This document shows, piece after piece, positions 26,178 through 32,725 of a stretch of DNA of 32,725 bases. Each line of letters starts with the position of its first letter. Position 1 is the stretch's first letter. Source of the stretch: Opitutaceae bacterium. Lineage in GTDB: Bacteria > Verrucomicrobiota > Verrucomicrobiia > Opitutales > Opitutaceae. The stretch lies in the NCBI GenBank assembly GCA_027482905.1, contig JAIXVP010000250.1, positions 1-32,725 of the forward strand. Direction: 5' to 3'. Position numbers and translations under genes: made by a program. The notes beneath the pieces are model-generated. The model was not told the origin of the DNA and made no database searches. It saw nothing but the letters and a program-made list of their open reading frames with translations.

Positions 26178-27044
26178 TCACGCCTGGTTTTGTTCGTAGG
26201 CGGCGTCGAACTCGGCGACGAAGCGCGCGAAAAGATCCGATCGGGCGGGATCGCCGGAGGCGGCGTAGTGCCCGACGAGGTTGCGACAGCAGCGCGCGAG
26301 CACTTCGCGGACCGGAACGGGCGCCAAATCGGCCAACGTGGGTTCCATTCCCTGGGTGCGCAGCATGAACAGGAGATCGGTGGAAGTGCGGAAGGCGCCC
26401 TGCTCGAAGGCGTCGATGAAAAAGGGCGGGCCATCCTCGAAGCAGCCGACCAGAAAGTGTCCGGGCAAGCCGACCGGTTCCAAATGCAGGCCGATGCGCT
26501 CGGCGACCAAAAGATAGACGATGCCGAGGCTGATGGGAATGCCCTTCCGGCGTTCGAGCACGAGGGGAAGGAAACTGTTGAGCGGGTCGGTGTAGTGCTC
26601 GATGTTGCCGCGGAATCCGGCCTCGTGAAAGAGCACGCGATTCAGAATGCGGCAGCGCTCGCGCGCCGTGGCGGGCTCGGCCACCAGTTCCCGGCAGCGG
26701 GCGGCGAGGCGGTCGAGTTCGCGGGTGCAGGCACCGACGTCCGTCTCGGGCTGGACGGTCCGCGCGAGGAGGAGCGCGCCGGTCTCCAGTTCGTAGCTGA
26801 GCGATTGGATGAAACCGCGGAACTCCGCGACCGGATCGCTGAACCGGAGCTCGGTCAGGAACCAACGTGCATGCCAGGCGAGCGTGCGATTACGACCCTC
26901 GGCCAGTTCCAACAAAAAATGACGGGCCGGGACCGGGTGGGCGGCGAAGTGGGCGACAAGTTCACGACGCACCGTCGGGCTCGGGTCGTCGAGCAGGGAG
27001 GCGAAGGTATCGCAGGCGACGGGGGTGAAGCCCTCCAAGTCCAC
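26178..27044 (-). CDS. SirB1/transglutaminase-like family protein
   Basis: A 288-aa protein of the SirB1 family (Transglut_core2). The N-terminal part (1-110) looks like a short helical HEAT-type region (DDPSPTVRRELVAHFAA). The core has CRILNRVLFHEAGFRGN, YTDPLNSFLPLVLERRKG and IPISLGIVYLLVAERIGL, followed by GLPGHFLVGC, which are the conserved family blocks. The biochemical role is not established. The start is the GTG at 27044 (M-D-L-E-G-F); no in-frame ATG lies nearby, and a TTG two codons later is an alternative. The gene lies 153 bp beyond the exported phosphorylase gene. Confidence 0.82.
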   Translation of the reverse strand: MDLEGFTPVACDTFASLLDDPSPTVRRELVAHFAAHPVPARHFLLELAEGRNRTLAWHARWFLTELRFSDPVAEFRGFIQSLSYELETGALLLARTVQPETDVGACTRELDRLAARCRELVAEPATARERCRILNRVLFHEAGFRGNIEHYTDPLNSFLPLVLERRKGIPISLGIVYLLVAERIGLHLEPVGLPGHFLVGCFEDGPPFFIDAFEQGAFRTSTDLLFMLRTQGMEPTLADLAPVPVREVLARCCRNLVGHYAASGDPARSDLFARFVAEFDAAYEQNQA

Positions 27045-27170
27045 CCCGGAAGCCTGTCCTCCCGAGGCGGGAGACGCAACGGCGTTCCCGCGTCGGTCAC
27101 GTGAAATCTTCGGCGTGCCGCTCGGACCCGGCCGGACGCGAGAGGAGCGGTGAAAAACGCCACGCGGCCC

Positions 27171-27188
27171 CGCCTTTGGCCAAAGGCG
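27171..27188 (-). terminator. palindrome after the exported phosphorylase gene, possible terminator
   Basis: CGCCTTTGGCCAAAGGCG is a perfect 18-bp palindrome just after the stop at 27198. A T-run (complement of AAAAA at 27153-27157) follows about 14 bases later on the minus strand. The distance makes it a weak terminator candidate. Confidence 0.35.
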
Positions 27189-27197
27189 CCTCGGCGT

Positions 27198-28115
27198 TCA
27201 GTGCTTGCTCATCTCCGGGTGAATGCGGAGTCCGTCCCCCACCCTGCCCGCGTCCGGCAGCTTGGCGGCGCGCACCACGGCGCGTTTTACGATCTCGAGG
27301 CAAACCGGGTTCAATCGCTGGTAAACCGCCGGCAGCATGTCCCAACCCCACGCGCCGAGCCCCTCGGCCGGGTTGGAAATCACCACGAGACAGGCGTAGT
27401 TGATCCCGGCCTGCCGCGCGTAGGAAACCTCCGTGCCCACGCTCATGGTCACCAGGTCGCCGCCAATGGACTGGAAATGGCGGATCTCGGCCGCGCTCTC
27501 GAAACGCCCGCCCGCCGCCTGCAGGATGACGCCACGCGCGTGGACGTTGATGGCGTCGTATTGCCGGTCCGGCCGGATCACCGCGCGCGTTTCCTCGACC
27601 AGGATGCGGTGGATCAGCGGATCGACCGCCGGGGTCAGCCGCGCCAGCACCAGTCCCTTGTCCTTGAGCGACCCGTAGGGCAGCATTTTCGGGCGGTCGG
27701 TGTTAAAATCGATCACGTCGTCCGGGACCACAAAATCGAGGGTCTTGAAGGCCACGTTGATGCCGCCGGCGGTGGCTCCGCCGATGGCCTCGCGCACGCC
27801 GAGATGGTGCAGGGCCAGCCACGTGCCGACGAAGTTGCCCGAGCCGTGCATGTGGACGTAGTAAAATGGCACGCCGTCGATCTCGCCGAGGTGGATCTCG
27901 GGCGACGGACCGGTCGCGGTCTCGACGCGGAAACTGCTTTTCAAAAGTCCCGAATCGATCAGCGCATCGTTCAGAAAAGTGCCTCCGACCACCGCGACCC
28001 GCGCTTTGGGCGCGTCGGCCAGCGGGACGATCGAAGGCTCGACGGCGGCGCGGGCGCCGGGAAAACACGCGAACACGAACAGGGCGAGCAGGAGCGGGCG
28101 GAAGGGAAAACGCAT
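27198..28115 (-). CDS. exported purine nucleoside/methylthioadenosine phosphorylase-like protein
   Basis: A 305-aa phosphorylase-superfamily protein (PNP_UDP_1 fold) with an N-terminal signal peptide MRFPFRPLLLALFVFACFP then GARAA. The fold motifs are VAVVGGTFLND (the phosphate-loop position), HMHGSGNFVGTWLALHHLGV, IGGATAGGINV, GGRFESAAEIRHFQ and GGDLVTMSVGTEVSYARQAGI, matching the E-T-x-A-E-I-R and M-S/T-x-x-x-E-x-x-x-A-R pattern of MTA phosphorylases. Catalysis outside the cytoplasm is unusual for this family. The ATG at 28115 is chosen because it opens the signal peptide; an upstream in-frame ATG at 28142 is less likely. It follows the dehydrogenase by 48 bp. Confidence 0.85.
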   Translation of the reverse strand: MRFPFRPLLLALFVFACFPGARAAVEPSIVPLADAPKARVAVVGGTFLNDALIDSGLLKSSFRVETATGPSPEIHLGEIDGVPFYYVHMHGSGNFVGTWLALHHLGVREAIGGATAGGINVAFKTLDFVVPDDVIDFNTDRPKMLPYGSLKDKGLVLARLTPAVDPLIHRILVEETRAVIRPDRQYDAINVHARGVILQAAGGRFESAAEIRHFQSIGGDLVTMSVGTEVSYARQAGINYACLVVISNPAEGLGAWGWDMLPAVYQRLNPVCLEIVKRAVVRAAKLPDAGRVGDGLRIHPEMSKH

Positions 28116-28163
28116 GACCGCGCCGAGCACCGCCCGTGCCACCGGGGAGCCGCAAAGACGGGC

Positions 28164-29018
28164 TCAGGCGCCGAGGACCTTGGCCAGGGCGATGAAATCC
28201 TCGTCACCGTAGCCGCGCGCCTCGGCGGTTTTCAGCTGCTCGCGCACCGCGTCCAGCGCCGGCAGCTCCGCGCACCCCGCCGCCGAGGAGGCGAGGCGCA
28301 GATCCTTGTGCAGGTGCTTCACCGAGAATTGAGGCGAAAAATCCCCGGCGCGCAGCTTGGGCTCCTTCAGCTTCACCAGTCCGGAGTAACCGACGTTGCG
28401 GGCCAGCGCTCCGTAGAAAACGTCGTCGCCGATGCCCGCCGCCGCCGCCAGAGCGCGGGCCTCGATCAAGCCTTGGAGTTGGACGGCGAGGTTGAGGTTC
28501 ATCGCGAGTTTGAGCGCGGCCGCCTGGCGGTGATCGCCGATGAGGAGACGGGTGGCGGAGACGAGCGCGAGGACCGGCTCCAGTTCGGCCGCGAGCGCGG
28601 CGTCGCCGCCGAGGTAGAACACGGTCTGGCGCTGCTCGGCGGCGGGCTTGCTGCCGGTGAAGGGCGCCTCGAGGTGGCGCGCGCCGGTCGCGAGCACGGC
28701 GACGCGAAACTCGTCCGCCGACGCCGGGTCGATGGTGCTCGACTGCACGACCGTCTTGCCCGGCCCGAGGACCGGCGCGATGCGGCTGATCAGGGCGCGC
28801 ACCGCCGCCGGATCGGCGACCACGATCTGGATGACATCCGCCGCCGCGACCACCGCCTCGGGGGTGTCTAGCCAGCCGGGCGCGTCGGGTTGCGCGGTGC
28901 GATTCCAGGCACCGGCGAGCGCTCCGGCCGCCGCGTAGTGCCGCGCCCAGATGCCGCCGATGATGCCGAGCCCGAGCACGCCGACGCGCGGGCCGGAGTA
29001 GGTCGCCGGGGCACTCAC
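28164..29018 (-). CDS. NAD(P)-dependent beta-hydroxyacid dehydrogenase
   Basis: A 284-aa member of the 3-hydroxyisobutyrate/6-phosphogluconate dehydrogenase superfamily. The dinucleotide motif is G16-L-G18-I-I-G21 in RVGVLGLGIIGG. QSSTIDPASA (92-101) and EAPFTGSKPAAEQ (117-129) form the substrate and catalytic region. The catalytic lysine is K170 in ALKLAMNL with N174, and FSVKHLHKDLRLA is the C-terminal family block. The closest known types are glyoxylate/succinic semialdehyde reductases, but the substrate is not determined. The start is GTG at 29018, whose GTGA overlaps the stop of the upstream phosphorylase, so the two are translationally coupled. Confidence 0.9.
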   Translation of the reverse strand: MSAPATYSGPRVGVLGLGIIGGIWARHYAAAGALAGAWNRTAQPDAPGWLDTPEAVVAAADVIQIVVADPAAVRALISRIAPVLGPGKTVVQSSTIDPASADEFRVAVLATGARHLEAPFTGSKPAAEQRQTVFYLGGDAALAAELEPVLALVSATRLLIGDHRQAAALKLAMNLNLAVQLQGLIEARALAAAAGIGDDVFYGALARNVGYSGLVKLKEPKLRAGDFSPQFSVKHLHKDLRLASSAAGCAELPALDAVREQLKTAEARGYGDEDFIALAKVLGA

Positions 29019-29716
29019 GACAGCACCTCCAACAGGCGCGCGATGAAGCGGTTCACCCGCTCCTGATTCTCGTGCACCTTTTGCTTGAAGCTCGCGTAGT
29101 CGATGGCCGCGCCCTCGATGCCGTTGGCGTAGTTGTCCACCATACCGAAGGAGTTGTAGCGCAGCCCCAGCTCGGTGCAGAGGTCGGCCTCGGACGCGAG
29201 GGTCATGCCGACGACGTCGCCCCACGTTTTCATCACGCGGATCTCGGCCTTGGTCTCGAAGCGCGGACCGCGGGTGTGGACGTAGACCTGGCCGGTCGCG
29301 ATGGCGAATTCGGGCGCGAGCGCGGCGGCCACGACGGGCACGAGGTTGTTGGCGATGCCGGGCGCGCCCGCCTGCAGGACCTCGTCGTGGTAGGTCGCGG
29401 GCGGCTGCTGGATGGCCACGTAGTCGGAACAGGATACGAAGGTGCCGGGCGCGAGCGCGGGTCGGAGCGAGCCGACCGAGTTGAACGACACCACGTCGGC
29501 GAAACCGAGCTGCGCCAGCGCGGCGAAGTTGGCGCGGGCGTTGATCGAGTGCGGCGGCAGCGGGGCCGGGCCGGACCCGTGGCGGTTCAAGACCACCTGG
29601 TCGCCGCGCGATCGTAGCGTCACCGGACCGTATTTCGTCTCGACCGTCAGCGTGGTCCACGACGTAAATACCGGCGAATGAATGATGCTGGTTCCACTCA
29701 CGAGGGCGAACTTCAT
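29015..29716 (-). CDS. methylthioadenosine/purine nucleoside phosphorylase family protein
   Basis: A 233-aa cytosolic phosphorylase-superfamily enzyme. It starts [17 protein letters not shown] (phosphate loop near GTS) and contains RHGSGPAPLPPHSINARANF, the RHG...PHxxNxRAN pattern of MTA phosphorylase. It then has VSFNSVGSLRP, TRGPRFETKAEIR and GMTLASEADLCTELGLRYNS, ending with NYANGI. No signal peptide. The likely reaction is phosphorolysis of 5'-methylthioadenosine or purine nucleosides in the cytoplasm. It is the first gene of the minus-strand purine set and overlaps the dehydrogenase start by 4 bp. Its start overlaps that of the divergent lipoprotein gene by 39 bp. MTA versus inosine or guanosine specificity cannot be told by eye. 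Confidence 0.9.
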   Translation of the reverse strand: MKFALVSGTSIIHSPVFTSWTTLTVETKYGPVTLRSRGDQVVLNRHGSGPAPLPPHSINARANFAALAQLGFADVVSFNSVGSLRPALAPGTFVSCSDYVAIQQPPATYHDEVLQAGAPGIANNLVPVVAAALAPEFAIATGQVYVHTRGPRFETKAEIRVMKTWGDVVGMTLASEADLCTELGLRYNSFGMVDNYANGIEGAAIDYASFKQKVHENQERVNRFIARLLEVLS

Positions 29717-30523
29717 GCGTTCGGGTTAACCGCCCCCGCCCGCCGCGCAAAACCAAAGGCGCTTTTTCGCGGATTCGTCGCGCTCGGCCTGCTCGGTCTG
29801 GCGCTCGGCCTCGCCGGCTGCAGCACGCCCGGCCCGAGCCACGCCTACCTCTACACGCCCGCGCTCGGCCCCACCATTCGGGACATCAACCCCCTGGACG
29901 GCGCGGAAAGCTCCAACGTTGTCGCCTTCGTCGACGGCGGCGAACAGGTGCTGGGCCTCGCCTACGAGCCCTACACCGACCACCTCTACATCCGCATTTT
30001 CCCGGGCAATCGCATCCGCGTGATCGACCGGCCGGCCGGAAAGGTAAAACGCGAGATCCACGTGCCCAGCCTGCCCCTCGGCGGCCACGATTTCGCGATC
30101 CGCTCCGTCGACCGACATTTTTTCTTCACCGATCCGACCGCGCCGGCCCTCATCGAGGTCGACCTCGCCGGCAACCTGGAAGGCTACATCAAACTTGAGG
30201 GCCTCGACCAACCCGTCTGGGGCGTGGCCCACGACCAGGTGAGCGGCGAGCTCCTCATCCTCGCCTCGGAAACCACCGATCGAATCCGGAGGCACGGCAC
30301 CGACGGGGCCCTGCGCTCGGAGCTGAAACTTGAGCGCGCGGTGCGCGGCCTCTCCCTCGCCTACGATCCGGTCGAGCGCCTGAGCTTCGCCTCCCTGGAC
30401 GACGGCTCCGCCATCGGCGTCTTCGACGATCGCGGCCGGCTGGTGCGTTCGCTGCCCCGGCCCGACCCGTCGCGCGAGACGTTCATCGGGATCGGCCCGC
30501 GTTCGTTGCTGCGGCTTTTTTGA
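29678..30523 (+). CDS. lipoprotein with beta-propeller-like repeats
   Basis: A 281-aa predicted lipoprotein. A hydrophobic stretch [16 protein letters not shown] contains the lipobox L-A-G-C48, preceded by a basic n-region ([12 protein letters not shown]). The mature part has NHL/SMP30-like propeller blades such as [63 protein letters not shown] and [21 protein letters not shown]. Function unknown; it may bind a ligand or a cell-surface partner. The only in-frame ATG before the signal is at 29678, which overlaps the divergent phosphorylase gene by 39 bp and leaves an unusually long n-region; a non-ATG start further down is possible. Confidence 0.72.
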   Translation: MNDAGSTHEGELHAFGLTAPARRAKPKALFRGFVALGLLGLALGLAGCSTPGPSHAYLYTPALGPTIRDINPLDGAESSNVVAFVDGGEQVLGLAYEPYTDHLYIRIFPGNRIRVIDRPAGKVKREIHVPSLPLGGHDFAIRSVDRHFFFTDPTAPALIEVDLAGNLEGYIKLEGLDQPVWGVAHDQVSGELLILASETTDRIRRHGTDGALRSELKLERAVRGLSLAYDPVERLSFASLDDGSAIGVFDDRGRLVRSLPRPDPSRETFIGIGPRSLLRLF

Positions 30524-30596
30524 CGGTTTCGTCCGGCCGGCGCCCGGCTTGCGCGTTGCCAAGCCCGGCGCAACGTGTCCGGTTTCCGCCTTCACC

Positions 30597-31541
30597 ATGT
30601 CCACTTCCGTCGAAAACGTCGTCATCGTCGGCACCGGCTGCGCCGGCCTCACCGCCGCCATCTACACCGGCCGCGCCAACCTGAACCCCCTCGTGCTCGA
30701 GGGCCCGCTCCCGGGCGGCCAGCTGACGACCACCAGCGAGGTGGAGAACTTCCCTGGTTTCGCGCACGGCGTGGACGGGTTTCAACTCACCCAAAACATG
30801 CGCGAACAGGCCATGCGCTTCGGCACGCGTTTTGAGCAGGCCCTCGTAACCGCCGTCGATTTCTCCGTCTTCCCCCGCCGCCTGACCCTCGGCGACCGCG
30901 AGATCCTCGCCAAGGCCGTGATCATCGCCACCGGCGCCTCCCCCCGCATGACTGGCATCCCCGGCGAGAAGGAACTCTACGGCGGCAAGGGCGTAACGAC
31001 CTGCGCGACCTGCGACGGCGCCTTCTACCGCAAGATGGAAGTGGCGGTGCTAGGCGGCGGCGACAGCGCCGCCGAAGAGGCCCTTTTCCTAACCCGCTTC
31101 GCCAGCAAGGTCTACCTCGTTCACCGCCGCGACTCCCTGCGCGCCTCGAAGATCATGGCCGACCGCGCCGTCGCCCACGAAAAGATCCAGATGGTCTGGG
31201 ACACCGTGCCCGTCGAGGTGCTCGGCGTGCCCGAGGGCGCCGTCTCCGGCCTCAAGGTGAGGAACGTCAAGACCGGCGCCGAATCCATCCTCCCGGTAAA
31301 GGGCGTCTTCGTTGCCATCGGACACGTGCCCAACACCGGCCCGTTTACGCCGGCGTTGGAGGTGGACGAAGGCGGCTACTTCAAACCCTCCACCGGCTCC
31401 CAAGTGCAAACTCGCGTGCCCGGCGTCTACGTGGCCGGCGACTGCTCCGACCACGTCTACCGCCAGGCCATCACCGCCGCCGGCATGGGCTGCCAGGCCG
31501 CCATCGAGGCCGAACGCTGGCTCGCCGAACACGAGGGCTGA
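30597..31541 (+). CDS. trxB: thioredoxin-disulfide reductase
   Basis: FAD/NADPH flavoenzyme that reduces thioredoxin in the cytoplasm. The 314-aa protein has the FAD motif [14 protein letters not shown] (8-21; one G-x-G-x-x-G), the redox-active C136-A-T-C139 in [12 protein letters not shown], the NADPH-binding [14 protein letters not shown], and the C-terminal [27 protein letters not shown]. The ATG at 30597 is preferred over an in-frame TTG at 30549 because it directly precedes the FAD strand. The lipoprotein gene ends 73 bp upstream. A G/C stem follows the stop. Confidence 0.96.
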   Translation: MSTSVENVVIVGTGCAGLTAAIYTGRANLNPLVLEGPLPGGQLTTTSEVENFPGFAHGVDGFQLTQNMREQAMRFGTRFEQALVTAVDFSVFPRRLTLGDREILAKAVIIATGASPRMTGIPGEKELYGGKGVTTCATCDGAFYRKMEVAVLGGGDSAAEEALFLTRFASKVYLVHRRDSLRASKIMADRAVAHEKIQMVWDTVPVEVLGVPEGAVSGLKVRNVKTGAESILPVKGVFVAIGHVPNTGPFTPALEVDEGGYFKPSTGSQVQTRVPGVYVAGDCSDHVYRQAITAAGMGCQAAIEAERWLAEHEG

Positions 31542-31567
31542 GCCCCTCCCGGTCGCCTCAAATCGAA

Positions 31568-31594
31568 GGCGGCGCGGGTAAGGTCCGCGCCGCC
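31568..31594 (+). terminator. G/C stem-loop after trxB, possible terminator
   Basis: GGCGGCGCGG (31568-31577) pairs with CCGCGCCGCC (31585-31594) around a 7-base loop, 26 bp after the trxB stop. The stem is very stable but no T-tract follows, so it is a terminator or mRNA-stabilising candidate. Confidence 0.45.
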
Positions 31595-31666
31595 ACCGTC
31601 CGGGTTCCTCCCCGCACCGGCGGGAGACGCTTACCCCCGTCCAAAAACCTGTGCTGTCGCCTTCTT

Positions 31667-31683
31667 TAGAATAATTCTCATTC
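31667..31683. promoter_or_regulatory. Fur-box-like site 1 upstream of the Fur-family gene
   Basis: TAGAATAATTCTCATTC contains the palindrome AGAAT-A-ATTCT. It lies in an AT-rich stretch about 70 bp before the regulator start and shares ATTCTCATTCGC with site 2 in direct repeat, 29 bp apart. The sequence resembles the Fur consensus GATAATGATAATCATTATC only in part. Confidence 0.55.
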
Positions 31684-31697
31684 GCGCTTGCTGATTG

Positions 31698-31714
31698 TAA
31701 TGATTCTCATTCGC
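31698..31714. promoter_or_regulatory. Fur-box-like site 2 upstream of the Fur-family gene
   Basis: TAATGATTCTCATTCGC contains AATGA-TTC-TCATT, a 5+5 inverted repeat close to the Fur box core. It lies 37 bp before the regulator start and supports autoregulation of this gene. Confidence 0.6.
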
Positions 31715-31750
31715 TCCGCCAGTCAGACTCGATATCCGACCCAATCCACG

Positions 31751-32179
31751 ATGCGCCCCGACCTCCCAGAGCAACCCGCCAACCTAGCCGAACGGCTGGC
31801 CCACAGCGGGTTGCGCAATACCCCGCAACGCGAGGTGGTCTACCACGCCTTGCTCGTTCGCCGCGACCATCCCACCGCCGACGAAGTTTACTCCCGCGTC
31901 CGTCCCGAGATGCCGTCGATCTCCCTCGCCACGGTTTACAACTGCCTCGAAACCCTCGTGCAATGCGACCTCGTGCGCCAGGTGAATTTTGAGCGCGGAC
32001 CGTCCCGTTACTGCGCCAACCTTCACCCTCACGCGCACTTCCACGACGAGAAGACCGGCGCGACCTACGACATCTCCCTCCCGCCCGAGGTTCTCGCCCA
32101 CGTGCGAAGCATCCTGCCGACCGGCTACGACGCCAAAACGGTCGAGATCACTTTCCACGGCCAATCCCCCGCCGCCTGA
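31751..32179 (+). CDS. Fur-family metal-responsive transcriptional regulator
   Basis: A 142-aa Fur/PerR-family repressor. The winged helix contains LRNTPQREVVYHALL, HPTADEVYSRV, SISLATVYNCLETLV and VRQVNFERGPSRY, all family blocks. The dimerisation domain carries a His-rich H92-P-H94-A-H96-F-H98 stretch and probable regulatory ligands H40 and E81. The usual structural zinc cysteines (CxxCG after the His cluster and a C-terminal CxxC) are absent, replaced by DEKTGATYD. The ATG at 31751 (MRPDLPEQP) is preferred over upstream in-frame codons that would cover the two Fur-box-like sites. sufC follows 45 bp downstream, so iron or oxidative-stress control of the SUF system is likely. Whether it is Fur, PerR or Irr-like is not decided. 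Confidence 0.88.
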   Translation: MRPDLPEQPANLAERLAHSGLRNTPQREVVYHALLVRRDHPTADEVYSRVRPEMPSISLATVYNCLETLVQCDLVRQVNFERGPSRYCANLHPHAHFHDEKTGATYDISLPPEVLAHVRSILPTGYDAKTVEITFHGQSPAA

Positions 32180-32224
32180 CCCCTTTTCCACCTCCGCGCT
32201 CCGCGCGCCTAGCGCCTTTCCCTC

Positions 32225-32725
32225 ATGCCCTCCCTCGAAATCCGCGATCTGTTCGTCGCCCTCGCCGCGACCCCTGACAAGCCCATCGTCAAAGGCCTCA
32301 ACCTGACGATTCGCACCGGCGAGGTCCACGCCATCATGGGGCCGAACGGCACCGGCAAATCCACCCTTTCCAAAGCCATCGCCGGCCACCCCGACTACGC
32401 CATCACCTCCGGCGACGTCCTCCTCGACGGCAAATCCATTCTCGAGATGGAACCCGACGAACGCGCCCGCGCCGGCCTCTTCCTCGCTTTCCAATACCCG
32501 AGCGAGATCCCCGGCGTCTCGATCGCCAATTTCCTCCGCGCCGCCGTCCAGGCCCGCCTCGCCGAGGGCGAGGAGCTCGACGCCACCGCCTACTACAAAC
32601 GCCTCTACTCCAAGATGGATCTGCTCAAGATCGACCGGAAGTTCACCTCCCGCTCGGTCAACGAGGGCTTCTCCGGCGGCGAAAAGAAACGCTGCGAGAT
32701 CCTCCAGATGGCCATGCTCGAACCC
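32225..32725 (+). CDS. sufC: Fe-S cluster assembly ATPase SufC (partial)
   Basis: ABC-type ATPase of the SufBCD scaffold complex for iron-sulfur cluster assembly. The first 167 codons are visible; the gene runs off the window end. Walker A is G39-PNGTG-K45-ST. The Q-loop region [13 protein letters not shown] and the signature [17 protein letters not shown] (about 152-168) are characteristic of SufC. The ATG at 32225 starts [11 protein letters not shown], the normal N-terminus. The preceding Fur-family gene and the missing downstream sequence suggest the start of a sufC-B-D-type operon under iron control. Confidence 0.95.
   Translation, partial: MPSLEIRDLFVALAATPDKPIVKGLNLTIRTGEVHAIMGPNGTGKSTLSKAIAGHPDYAITSGDVLLDGKSILEMEPDERARAGLFLAFQYPSEIPGVSIANFLRAAVQARLAEGEELDATAYYKRLYSKMDLLKIDRKFTSRSVNEGFSGGEKKRCEILQMAMLEP

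Noticed and set aside
27150-28871. 573-codon open frame on the + strand
   Set aside because: Antisense to the exported phosphorylase and the dehydrogenase, with Arg/His/Asp-rich content and no domains.

Overview
The window is high-GC DNA, densely packed with genes on both strands. It looks like a chromosome segment from a Verrucomicrobiota bacterium, most likely Opitutaceae-like. This assignment is inferred from the Gram-negative envelope genes (a TonB-dependent receptor ending in Phe, lipoprotein and secreted enzymes), the MKTATVADL-type Phd antitoxin, and G/C-rich palindromic repeats between and inside genes. No 16S gene or other decisive marker is present. No phage, plasmid, transposase or CRISPR was seen.

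Layout. 1-9300: housekeeping genes rph, metF, a beta-CASP metallo-beta-lactamase RNase, lpd, a flotillin with its OB-fold membrane partner, accA, a RadC-family gene and tRNA-Tyr. 9397-11543: cardiolipin synthase, convergent with trmO. 11627-14880: a minus-strand group of a CrtI-like FAD oxidoreductase, an acyl carrier protein and a beta-ketoacyl synthase, which looks like a small lipid or polyketide module. 14984-17324: galE, ndk and a Phd/VapC-type toxin-antitoxin pair. 17339-20262: a GH20-like glycosidase and a TVGYGD potassium channel. 20342-29716: eight consecutive minus-strand genes rich in purine-salvage functions. 29678-32725: a beta-propeller lipoprotein, trxB, a Fur-family regulator with Fur-box-like sites, and the start of sufC, probably the first gene of a suf operon that continues beyond the window.

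The most interesting region is 20342-29716. It encodes a TonB-dependent receptor, a small membrane protein, an exported fusion of a purine nucleoside permease (NUP) domain to a zinc cytidine/guanine-type deaminase domain, a cupin, a SirB1-like protein, an exported MTA/purine phosphorylase homologue, a beta-hydroxyacid dehydrogenase, and a cytosolic MTA/purine phosphorylase homologue translationally coupled to that dehydrogenase. Three nucleoside-phosphorylase-type proteins (counting NUP as one), two with signal peptides, beside an outer-membrane receptor suggest extracytoplasmic nucleoside capture, cleavage and deamination. Function is inferred; domains and motifs are seen.

The second theme is palindromic repeats. 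One GAGCGGGGAGC-type hairpin lies in frame inside the CrtI-like gene. A TTCGTG-type inverted repeat supplies the probable start codon of trmO. A third inverted repeat forms the leader of the CrtI-like gene.
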